A DNA stretch of 64,000 bases from Hyalella azteca (taxonomy: Eukaryota > Arthropoda > Malacostraca > Amphipoda > Hyalellidae), in assembly GCF_000764305.2 (NCBI RefSeq), contig NW_025937457.1, positions 48,456 through 112,455 of the forward strand, written 5' to 3'. Positions 21,945 to 33,900 of this stretch are shown here, in pieces; position 1 is the first letter of the stretch; each line of letters starts with the position of its first letter. The position numbers were made by a program, and so were the translations under genes. The notes beneath the pieces are model-generated. The model was not told the origin of the DNA and did not search any database. It saw nothing but the letters and a program-made list of their open reading frames with translations.

Positions 21945-24900
21945 GTTAGTGTGGATAATTTTTCTTCAATTGAGTCTTACTTCTTTTACCTAAATTTTTT
22001 AATTTGCAAATTGATGAGAAGGGGAGTAGAAAAATTCTAGTTGTAATTATTATGATTGGTAATTTTTTATGGGTTATCATATATATTCAATTTTATTGCA
22101 TTTTTAGAGCTGATGAGTTTAGAGCTGACAATTTTTACTTTACTAACACGAAGTTGAACTTCTGATTGAAGAAAATCATTAAACAGTTCAAATGAAAACT
22201 GTTATGTGTCATTGTCGCGCTAATTTTCCGAGACTTGTCCGATTATTGAGCATTTAAATTTAACAAAGAGCTGTTCGGAACGCATTGATCAGAAAAGCTG
22301 GGACACATTCTGAACTCATTTAATTAATTCACTTAATTGGAACCAACCGATCAGACCCGCACCTCAACGTCGACAATTGCCGCACTAAATGACCATCAAT
22401 TTTAATAAGCATCAGAAAATAGAGAGGAAACTCACGCCTTATAAAGCTTTATTTAATTCCATGCTATAATTTTTACGAATATCCTAAACCGCGATTTGTT
22501 ACAATATTGTTTTAATCCATTCATTTTAGCTTCTATCATAATATGATAGCATGTTCTAAAAATTATTTTTGATCACTTCTGCGCGTTAATTCGTATTAGA
22601 GTATTCATCGATTGATGCATTTAATCAATGCAGGCACCGATGCGTGTTCGTTGCATAGCTTCGTGCACTTAATTAATGCATGCAGAAATGGACGATTTGG
22701 TAAAATTTAAACAATGTAAGCATGTAAGAGTATGCGTAATTGAATAGCTGGGCGTGAGATTAAGAGCCCTACGATTGTGTATATCAGCAAACGTCTGGGA
22801 AAATATTTACTAATGATTTCTTGATGTTCTTATTTAGTAACGAGTTGCAGTGGTATTGGTATTTAATTTCTTTCATATATACAGAATATTCCGTTGTTTC
22901 TGTAAGTGTGCGTCAGCAAACAGTAATTCGTTTGATTGGAAAAATCAACATGAATGCTACAAGCGAATCCAGAAATTGCAAAGGGCAGGTTTTTTTATAA
23001 TTTCTATCACTTTCAAAATATGTCAGAAACGCTAGATGACCTTCAATTGCCCCTCTAACTACTACTTGCACTACTCCACAGTGGTAGTCGCTCCCACACA
23101 CACTAATCAATGGTTCAATAAAGTCTACGGGTAGCTCGGACTTTAACTTCCCTCGAACATCCTACAAGTTCGCCAGTGAAGCTTTCGCTGAGGACATCAA
23201 AATAATTTCCATGTTTTAAAATAAATAAATGTTTGGCTGCATTCGAACAGATGCCTTTATCATTGATTGTTTGAGTGTGCGAATTTGTGCTGACGTAGCG
23301 TATACGAGAATTTTGCGAGATGGACGAAAGTTCTGGGTAGTAAATGTGATCACATAAATATATAATTAAATATTTGTATAGGACGACAGAATTATTTATT
23401 TCTTTTAAGTGGTTTGATTAAAATCCCGATAATTAGTTTTGCCATAAATTTTTTAATTAGCATTTTTCAATTCATCGAACCATATTTTTCGTTAGCGTTG
23501 GTACACTAAATATTTATGACAGCAAAAGTTTACGATTTCAATGAAAAATTAGAGAAATTCTTTTATGCCGCCTGAATATGAAGCATTCAAGTGAACAATT
23601 TACCGTAGCCTTTTTTAAGACCTACCATTTCCTGAATATTTCCATCGCTGTTGTACGAGTTGACAACCACTTCTGAAAAGACCAGCTTCTTGCAGGCAAG
23701 TTTGGCCCTTAAATTTGATCCGCTCAAACTGGCTTTGACTTGCTTCAGTGGAGCACGTGACGAAATCTTAGAAAAATTGCCCGAATTTACAGGAGCGGCG
23801 GTTCAGAAAGATTTCTTTTATTGAAAAATATTACTGAACAAGATAGTTACTTATGAGACTTGTTTTCAGCAAACCATTTATTTAATTTGCGTCGAAGGAA
23901 TTTTTGTTTTCAGCTATATGCAATCACTGGAAATGTATTGGAGTTGCACATAAATTTTTTGTTGTATTGAATTTTGTGAAGAACAATTTTGTACATTTTT
24001 AGGAAAAATCCAATGTATTGGATTTTTTGAAAACAACTTTTCGAAAATCGTTCACAATAAACAAACAACACATTGGAGTTTCTAATTCGACGTGTCTCTT
24101 GTTGTACTCATAGTAATCTTTTTGAGTTGTTTTCTTTAAAATTTTTTGTAATCTTAACATTCCCGTTGAAACTTTTCGTGCTCGCTAGAAGAAGCGGCGG
24201 ACGTTAGTTGCGTTAGATTGTATGGGCGTCTCATTCATCAGAACGCTCTGACGGCACGGACGCTGATATGATGAATGGGCGAGAAATATCTCAGCTGAAG
24301 GCCAGCTAATTTTTAATTTATTTTGCCTTGGAAAAGATTAATAAGTTTTTTTCAATTAGAATGTTTTGTAGAGACGGCAAGCAAGAAGATGACCACACAA
24401 CATTTTTCTAAGACCATGCAAATGCGAAACAAGTCGAGAAGTCAATTCCTTTTCTAAATTTTTTTTACATTTTAAACAACAATGTATATCTCATTGCATT
24501 TATGGCCTTAGTGCCTACGACAAGTACGTTTTCGAGCTACAAGCAATATTCAGCAATGCAGCTCTGCATATATATTACTTAGCAATACACAGCAATGCAG
24601 CATCGATGGTATATTACTTAGCCAATACACAGCAAAGCGGCACTGCAGGTATATTACTTAGCCAATACACAGCAAAGCGGCACTGCAGGTATATTACTTA
24701 GCCAACACACAACACTGCAGGTATAATACTAAGCCAATACCAGCAATGCAGCATCGATGGTATTTCATTGAGTGGTGTTGGTCAGGTTGAGGTTGACAAC
24801 ACTACGTCTGCCTGGCGGTTGGTGGTGACGCCTGCGCTGCGTAATGACTCCGGCGCGTACGAGTGTCAGGTCAACACCAGGCCTAAGCTGTCATGGACCG

Positions 24901-27900
24901 TCACTCTCAACGTCAGAGGTAGCCTTTAAAACGTACAGAATTATTTAGAGATATTCAGTGTTTACATTTTTCCTATTAGCCTAAAATATCATGAGTCGAC
25001 GCACGTGATTAGGCTAATTAGAGTCTGTCGCTGATCTCGTCGACTTATACTTATCGTCTCGTTCAGTTGAAACCTTTCATTTATGCTTAAAATTGCAATT
25101 TGATCTACAAACGAAATAATACGGCCGATTATCACAGCGGAATCTTTTATTTGTTTAGTTCCAGTAGCGCTGTTGGAAGGCCCTCGGGAGCTGTACATCA
25201 AGAGTGGCTCTACTCTCGTCCTCACCTGCACCGCTACCCTCCATCCCGAGGCCTCTTCTTCAGTGAGACGAAGCACCGTTTGTAAAATAACAAACAATAG
25301 AATAGAATAGAATAGAAGTGTCGATACTGCTGAAATAGGCCCATGGCCTGTTGCCGATTCTTGAATTTTTTATGACTTGATTCACAAGGGATCCGGCCTT
25401 TGGAACCCGATCTTTAACAATACTATATAACTAGCACTAATCTTGCGAATAACAATTAATTCTCATGTCGCATTTATTAGGGAACAATTCAATACGATTA
25501 TTCGACAGCAATATAAGACAGACAAAAACTTGGACGTTCAAAATTGCAACGAATTTTCACTTAATATCCGTAAGGTGGTTTGGAAGCACAACGGTTCTGC
25601 CGTGAGTATCTTGAGCCCACGAGGGGGCGTGAGCGTCGAGACTGAGAAGGAGGGCCGCCAGCTCATGTCGCGCTTGTCGCTCGTTCACGCCATCGCCAGC
25701 GACGCCGGCAACTACACCTGTGAACCTCACCTCGTGTTCCCAGCCAACGTCTCTGTTTACGTCGTTGAAGGTCAGAACTGTGATAATTGATTATTCGTCT
25801 TATATAGTTATTAATTAATGGGCCACATCAGGCCTACAATTCAGCGCCGAGTTCACTATGTTAATTAATTTATGTATTTATTCGTTTATTATAGCAACCA
25901 TTTATCGAGCGTTTTGTTTATAGAAATTACTGGAACTTGTTAAGTTCAACGCTAAAAGAAATAAGGCTTTTTAGGCAGTGTACATGCATTATAGGATAGA
26001 TCTAATATATACGAGTACTTACTGAATACTTTATGCGCTGCAACTATGGTCTCACCATACATAAAATTTGTTTTCCTTATTTTTTATAAAATGAACCTTT
26101 TCTTGAAATGAATCCTACTGCTGATGTTCCCTTGACATGCAGAGTCCAGCGGAAATTAGGATTTTTAAACTCACATTCTATCTCTATAATTATAACTTAA
26201 TTGTTGCAAATCCTGACTAACGGTATCCCAGTTACCGAGTGCGGTATTTTACTCGTAGGTACAAAAGGCCGCAAGAAAGACAGCAGCGCGGTAGTTTTCT
26301 GGTATCTGAGCAAACACTTAGCACTAAACTTAGTATCCAACTCACATTCTGTTCCTATAATTATGACTTGTAGCAAATCCTGCCTAGCGGTGTCCCAGTT
26401 ACCGAGTGCGATATTTTACTCGTAGGTACAAAAGGCCGCAAGAAAGACAGCAGCGCGTGGAAGCCTCCCGCCTTCAACACGGAGCTGCCCTCTAACTTGA
26501 CGGTCCTCTTTACAGGAGCGGCGGTTCAGAAAGATTTCTTTTATTGAAAAATATTACTGAACAAGATAGTTACGAAGCCGCTGAATTTATACATAATACA
26601 CATAATAATATATGCTATTTGAGAACCAAACTATAGTCCTAGCAGTATACAGAAAAAAGAACCTTCAATGTTATGGTTAATTTAATAGTTTCGTTCTAAC
26701 CTTCAATATCCTCATTATATTTACTGTAGTTTTATGGTATCTGAGCAAAGACTTAGCACTAAACTTAGTATCCAACTCACATTCTATTCCTATAATTATG
26801 ACTTATTGCAAATCCTGACTAACGGTATCCCAGTTACCGAGTGCGGTATTTTACTCGTAGGTACCAAAGGCCGCAAGAAAGGCAGCAGCGCGGTAGTTTT
26901 CTGGTATCTGAGCAAACACTTAGCACTAAACTCAGTATCCAACTCACATTCTGTCCCTATAATTATGACTTGTAGCAAATCCTGCCTAGCGGTGTCCCAG
27001 TTACCGAGTGCGGTGTTTTACTCGTAGGTACAAAAGGCCGCAAGAAAGACAGCAGCGCGTGGAAGCCTCCCGCCTTCAACACGGAGCTGCCCTCTAACTT
27101 GACGGTCCTCGAGGGCGAGACGGCTACCCTTACGTGCGAGGTTACGAGGCTCCGGGGCCGAGCGGTCAGAATGCCTTGACAATTAATTTAATTTGAATTA
27201 ATTTGATATAAAGTGAATGTATCGAAAGAATATGATAAATATTGATATTTTGATTGATATTAGAAATTAAAAAAATGTTGTATATGTGGTCGAGTGTAGC
27301 ATGCTGATCGAAGTCGGTATCACCGATTTTTGTTATATGCTTAGAACATACAATCAATATATGCTGAAACATCAATATGTCTTACTCGTGTTTGAGTCAG
27401 AATTGAGAAAACTGTACCAATATTGTCAGCGTCAGTTTGTTTATTCTGAAACTCGATGGAATGCAAAATATTACATATTTCCTGGGAGATGTTCAAATTA
27501 TAATTGAGGTCTCTTTAAAAGAGTGGTATTGTAATTTGACAGGTTTCATGGATACGGCAAAGAGATCTCCATGTAATTTCCGCCGACAATCTCATCTTCA
27601 CCACTGACAGCAGGTTCCAAGTAAGTGGAAACATAATAATGTTTTCCTTGATTTATGAGACTTGTTTTCAGCAAACCATTTATTTAATTTGCGTCGAAGG
27701 AATTTTTGTTTTCAGCTATATGCAATCACTGGAAATGTATTGGAGTTGCACATAAATTTTTTGTTGTATTGAATTTTGTGAAGAACAATTTTGTACATTT
27801 TTAGGAAAAATCCAATGTATTGGATTTTTTGAAAACAACTTTTCGAAAATCGTTCACAATAAACAAACAACACATTGGAGTTTCTAATTCGACGTGTCTC

Positions 27901-30900
27901 TTGTTGTACTCATAGTAATCTTTTTGAGTTGTTTTCTTTAAAATTTTTTGTAATCTTAACATTCCCGTTGAAACTTTTCGTGCTCGCTAGAAGAAGCGGC
28001 GGACGTTAGTTGCGTTAGATTGTATGGGCGTCTCATTCATCAGAACGCTCTGACGGCACGGACGCTGATATGATGAATGGGCGAGAAATATCTCAGCTGA
28101 AGGCCAGCTAATTTTTAATTTATTTTGCCTTGGAAAAGATTAATAAGTTTTTTTCAATTAGAATGTTTTGTAGAGACGGCAAGCAAGAAGATGACCACAC
28201 AACATTTTTCTAAGACCATGCAAATGCGAAACAAGTCGAGAAGTCAATTCCTTTTCTAAATTTTTTTTACATTTTAAACAACAATGTATATCTCATTGCA
28301 TTTATGGCCTTAGTGCCTACGACAAGTACGTTTTCGAGCTACAAGCAATATTCAGCAATGCAGCTCTGCATATATATTACTTAGCAATACACAGCAATGC
28401 AGCATCGATGGTATATTACTTAGCCAATACACAGCAAAGCGGCACTGCAGGTATATTACTTAGCCAATACACAGCAAAGCGGCACTGCAGGTATATTACT
28501 TAGCCAACACACAACACTGCAGGTATAATACTAAGCCAATACCAGCAATGCAGCATCGATGGTATTTCATTGAGTGGTGTTGGTCAGGTTGAGGTTGACA
28601 ACACTACGTCTGCCTGGCGGTTGGTGGTGACGCCTGCGCTGCGTAATGACTCCGGCGCGTACGAGTGTCAGGTCAACACCAGGCCTAAGCTGTCATGGAC
28701 CGTCACTCTCAACGTCAGAGGTAGCCTTTAAAACGTACAGAATTATTTAGAGATATTCAGTGTTTACATTTTTCCTATTAGCTGAGAAGGAGGGCCGCCA
28801 GCTCATGTCGCGCTTGTCGCTCGTTCACGCCATCGCCAGCGACGCCGGCAACTACACCTGTGAACCTCACCTCGTGTTTCCAGCCAACGTCTCCGTTTAC
28901 GTCGTTGAAGGTCAGAACTGTGATAATTGATTATTCTTCTTATAAAATTATTAATTAATAGGCCACATCGGGCCTACAATTCAGCGCCGAGATCACTATG
29001 TTAATTAATATATTTATTTATTCGTTTATTATAGCGCCCATTTATCGAACGTTTTCTTAATAGAAATTACTGGAATTTGTTAACTTCAACGCTAAAAGAA
29101 ATAAAGCTTTTTAGGCAGTGTACATTATAGGATAGATCCAATATATACGAGTACTTACTGAATACTTTATCCGCTGCAACTATGGTCTCACCATACATAA
29201 AATTTGTTTTCCTTATTTTTTATAAAATGAACCTTTCCTTGAAATGAATCCTACTGCTGATGTTCCCTTGACATGCAGAGTCCAGCGGAAATTAGGATTT
29301 TTTGCCAAGTTCGAAGCTTGTAATAATTTCGGACCTCTTTTAGACATTCATGATTATGGGTGTAGAATAACAGGTATAGACAAGAGTGTGTTATATGGCT
29401 GTTTACGAACACGCATCATAACAGGTAAAGGCAAGATAGTTTTATAATGCTGTATAATAACACGCATAATAACAGGTATAGATATGAGCGTGTTATAATG
29501 GTGTATAATAACATACATAATAACATGTGTAGACAAGAGCGTATTATAATGCTGAATAATAACAGGTATAGACAAGAGAATGTTAGTATGCTGTGTAATG
29601 AATATTTATTGAATGCTTCTCAAATTGTACGAAGACTTTTTAAGCGACTCTGATACGTCGGTAAATTTAGACTATCTTTTTAATTCACCGCGAAGTTAAT
29701 TAAAACCAAATTGTCTGCATTGACTCATTTATTTCTCTTTTAATACAACTTAGTAGAGAAAAATCGTCAAATTTGCGATGATAATTTCACTCATGAAAAG
29801 TAAGGACAGACGCTCATACACAGATGAAAGCTTCCACCCAATAAAATTGAGCAGTATAGCTGCAAATTTACACAGAAAACGCTCCGAGAAACTAAATAGC
29901 TCTCGACTTCACTGCTTCGCTCATCATGAATTCATAACATCGCTGAAAGCAGTGAACTATTTACTTCTCCTTTACTCCCAGATGATTTTTTAAATGTTTG
30001 AAAACCGTTAATGGCGGCCATTTATTTGCTCTTTGCTCAAGACGAGAAAAAATCGGCTCGTTACCTTTAAAAGAAATTTTATCCGGAGACTGTAAACACG
30101 CTTGCAAATTTTCCACCATTCCGCCCGTTTATAAGTGCGATTGCATTTTCTTATAGGCTTGAAATTAGTGTCGATTAATATCTATTTAGTGATTTAGTGT
30201 CGTAATATCGACTAATGAATATGCATGTTGACGTAGCGTTAGCGTCTTTTTCAGGACCCCTGGATTTAAGAACCCTCCCCTTGACTCAAGGCTCGNCTTG
30301 ACCACTGCCTTGACCAATGCCTTGACCATTGTCTTGACCATTGCCTTGCCACTGTCTTGACCACTGCCTTGACCACTGCCTTGACCACTGTCATGACCAC
30401 TGCCTTGTCCACTGCCTTGACCACTGCCTTGACCACCGCCATGACCATCGCCTTGACCACTGCCTTGACCACTGCCTTGACCACAGTCTTGACCACTGCG
30501 TTCACCGCTGCCTTGACCACTACTTTGACCACTGCCTTGACCACCGCCTTGACCGCTGCTTTGACCACCGGCTTGACCGCTGCTTTGACCACTGCCTTGA
30601 CACCGCTTTGACCACTGCCTTGACCGCTGCCTCTGTCTCTTATACACATCTAGATGTGTATAAGAGACAGGGGCAGACCGGATCTTGGATTTGGAACTGA
30701 AGAGTTTGCCAATCGCTATTTTTCATTCATTAGATGGAATTTTTGTAAAGCATTATTTGACTAAAGATCGGATTAATGGTTCATTCAAGCAAGAAATAAA
30801 TCTCCTCCTCTTGGACAAATTCCCGCATTCCTGCCAATTTATCAACGATGACGAAGCACTCGGAATAAAGAAATAGTTAGACGAACATGACAGATGCGAT

Positions 30901-33900
30901 TTACATATTTCGTTAATTCGAGCCTTTCCCGCCAAATTTAATTTCGCGCTGACCAAAATCATGACCACAGGCGCAACATGAATTTTTTGTTTTATGGCCA
31001 CCATGTTGTGAAATTATCTCGCCTTAATCCAATAAAGTTATCATAAAGAAAATCTCAGAGCAAGACTGATTAATGAAACACGTACGACCTCAACAGGGAA
31101 ATACAATAAGGTCGGGTCAACGAATATACTTAAGAGCATTGTCGTGTAGAAGAGATAATGAATGTCACGATACTTTATCTTGCGATATTCCTTCTGAGGA
31201 TTTCGCAACAGACGTTAAACTAGGTTGATTTACGATCGTTGTGTGTTATCGTTAACCTCGTACACCTGTCTCTTATACACATCTAGATGTGTATAAGAGA
31301 AACAGGTATAGATATGCGCGTGTTATAATGGTGTATAATGACACGCATCATAACAGGTAAAGGCAAGATAGTTTTATAATGCTGTATAATAACACGCATA
31401 ATAACAGGTATAGATATGAGCGTGTTATAATGGTGTATAATAACATGCATCATAACAGGTATAGGCAAGAGAGTGTTATAATGCTGTATAATAACACGCA
31501 TAATAGCAAGTATAGATATGAGCGTGTTATTATGCTGTATAATGACACGCATCATAACAGGTATAGGCAAGAGAGTGTTATAATGCTTTATAATAACACG
31601 CATAATAGCAAGTATAGACAAGAGCGTATTATAATGCTGAATAATAACAGGTATAGACAAGAGTGTGTTATTAGGCTGATTACTAACACGCATCATAAGA
31701 GGTAAAGGCAAGATAGTGTTATAATGCTGTATAATAACACGCATAATAACAGGTATAGATATGAGCGTGTTATAATGGTGTATAATAACATACATCATAA
31801 CAGGTATAGGCAAGAGAGTGTTATAATGCTGTATAATAACACGCATAATAGCAAGTATAGACAAGAGCGTATTATAATGCTGAATAATAAGGTATAGACA
31901 ATAGTATGTTATTATGCTGTGTAATGAATGTTTATTGAATGCTTCTCAAATTGTACGAAGACTTTTTAAGCGCCTCTGATACGTCGGTAAATATAGACTA
32001 TCTTTTTAATTCACCGCGAAGTTAATTAAAACCAAATTGTCTGCATTGACTCATTTATTTCTCTTTTAATACAACTTAGTAGAGGAAAATCGTCAAATTT
32101 GCGATGAGAATTTCACTCATAAAAAGTAAGGACAGACACTCAGACACAGATGAAAGCTTCCACCCAATAAAATTGAGCAGCATAGCTGCAAATTTACACA
32201 GAAAACGCTCCGAGAAACTAAATAGCTCTCGACTTCACTGCTTCGCTCATCATGAATTCATAACATCGCTGAAAGCAGTGAACTATTTACTTCTCCTTTA
32301 CTCCCAGATGATTTTTTAAATGTTTGAAAACCGTTAATGGCGGCCATTTATTTGCTCTTTGCTCAAGACGAGAAAAAATCGGCTCGTTACCTTTAAGAAA
32401 TTTTATCCGGAGACTGTAAACACGCTTGCACATTTTCCACCATTCCGCCCGTTTATAAGTACGATTGCATTTTCTTATAGGCTTGAAATTAGTGTCGATT
32501 AATATCTATTTAGTGATTTAGTGTCGTAATATCGACTAATGAATATGCATGTTGACGTAGCGTTAGCGTCATTTTCAGGAACCCTGGGTTTTAAAACCCT
32601 CCCCTTGACTCAAGGCTCGGTCACGCCTTTTTCTTTAAAAATATCAATCACGGGCGCCTCATTTCTCGAGGCTGCCATCATTAGTGGAAGTTTTTGGTCA
32701 GTCAAATCAAAATTTCATGCAATTAAAATTCGGCTACGAGAGCTCAGAATTCTTCCGGGAAAATTTTTTATTTGGATGATCCTGATCAAGTTTTACAGAA
32801 AGCAGTCAACATTGGCAGGAATTTGATGTTCCAAAATTTAGTTCCAATTGATGTTTCTGGATCAAAATTTAATAGATTATGATTCCATGGCTTCTTATGT
32901 ATAAAAATTAACATAGAGAGTTAGATACAGCTATCTGATGTATTTTAGTTTGCTCAAGTTATTTAAATTTCTCTTAAAATCAGCCCGATAACAAATTAGA
33001 AGCCAGGGTGCATATTTTAAGACGAATTTATATTCGCGGAAGAATGAAATAAAATCAATACAGAATTTTCCATTGTTCTTCTCTACAGACGAAGCGCCAG
33101 CCGCCATGGCTCATGACGGCAGCAGCAGTGAGCAGCCATCTTTTCTGCTCGTCTCCTTGAGTCTTCTGCTCCTTGCGGGTGCGGTGAGCAGAACGAGTTC
33201 TTCCAGAACAATCGGGATCACTGAGATCAATTCATCAAATTCCTCAAAGCCGAGGTGTAAGAAGTCCCATTATGTGCATCGAACATCCATTTCAGTAATG
33301 GATGAACCTGAACCGGTGTTCTATCAACAGATGATTACCTCTAAATCCCCTGTTGTGGATTTTCCAACTCCTTTGGGCGCGTGCACGCGAACTTTCCAAA
33401 TTTACTTCTTGAAAGTTACCCGATCAACCGAGAATAAAATCCAGAAGCAGTCCATTTATTCTGCCATAGAATATCCTAAGGGAGTTAAAGTTTCCACAGT
33501 AAATCTTTGGCAGCATAAAAAGCAGGCACTTGAAGCACTCAAATGTGATTTTGAAGGTAAAAGCACCGGCACAACTGGAACAGCTTTACAGAAAATTAAC
33601 CTCCCATGCAAAAATACTGTGACATGTTCTTTTTCCGCTGAAAGTAATAGAGAAATAATACCAGTTTTCCGTAAATGCTTCATTATTACCTCCATATATC
33701 ACAATGCGGCTATGGATGCTTTAGCTCCGACTTTGAAAGAAATTTTATTGGTCGAATTACATGAAATAGATTGCGCGTGTGGTGTAATTTTACGAGGCAT
33801 GCTTGAAACGCGGAATGTATCAAATGAAGAGAATAAAGAAACATTTTCGGAAAAGTTATTTTACAATTTTACTTTCGTAGAAAAGTTTAAAGGCCAGGAA

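Larger units (their letters stand above)
23851..24980 (+). repeat. 1130-bp exact duplication Q, copy 1
   Basis: Matches 27653-28782 with no indel and no difference that I could find. Contains the Ig1-late exon, a 46-50-bp minisatellite and an 11-bp inverted repeat (aaaaatccaat / attggattttt) around 24002-24027. Confidence 0.9.
26172..27059 (+). repeat. dpr-like: 167-bp repeat, four copies, covering an exon start
   Basis: Units end with the gacagcagcgcg/ggcagcagcgcg run at 26290, 26457, 26892 and 27059; full units (26291-26457, 26893-27059) are 167 bp. Each unit holds the acceptor (ttttactcgtag) and first 32 bases of the Ig1-early exon. Only units 2 and 4 continue into the rest of that exon. 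The units give misleading open frames of 74 and 97 codons. Confidence 0.8.

Noticed and set aside
26201..27027. Two related proteins of 74 and 97 residues
   Set aside because: They are reading frames through the 167-bp repeat, whose conserved part is the start of a Dpr-like exon read in a different context.
30186..30700. Long Gly/Ser/Gln-rich and His/Asp/Cys-rich proteins on both strands
   Set aside because: They are translations of a 12-bp minisatellite and of adapter sequence, open in several frames on both strands.
31283..31864. 193-codon minus-strand ORF
   Set aside because: Wholly inside the 51-bp minisatellite. The opposite strand is open too. No signal of coding.
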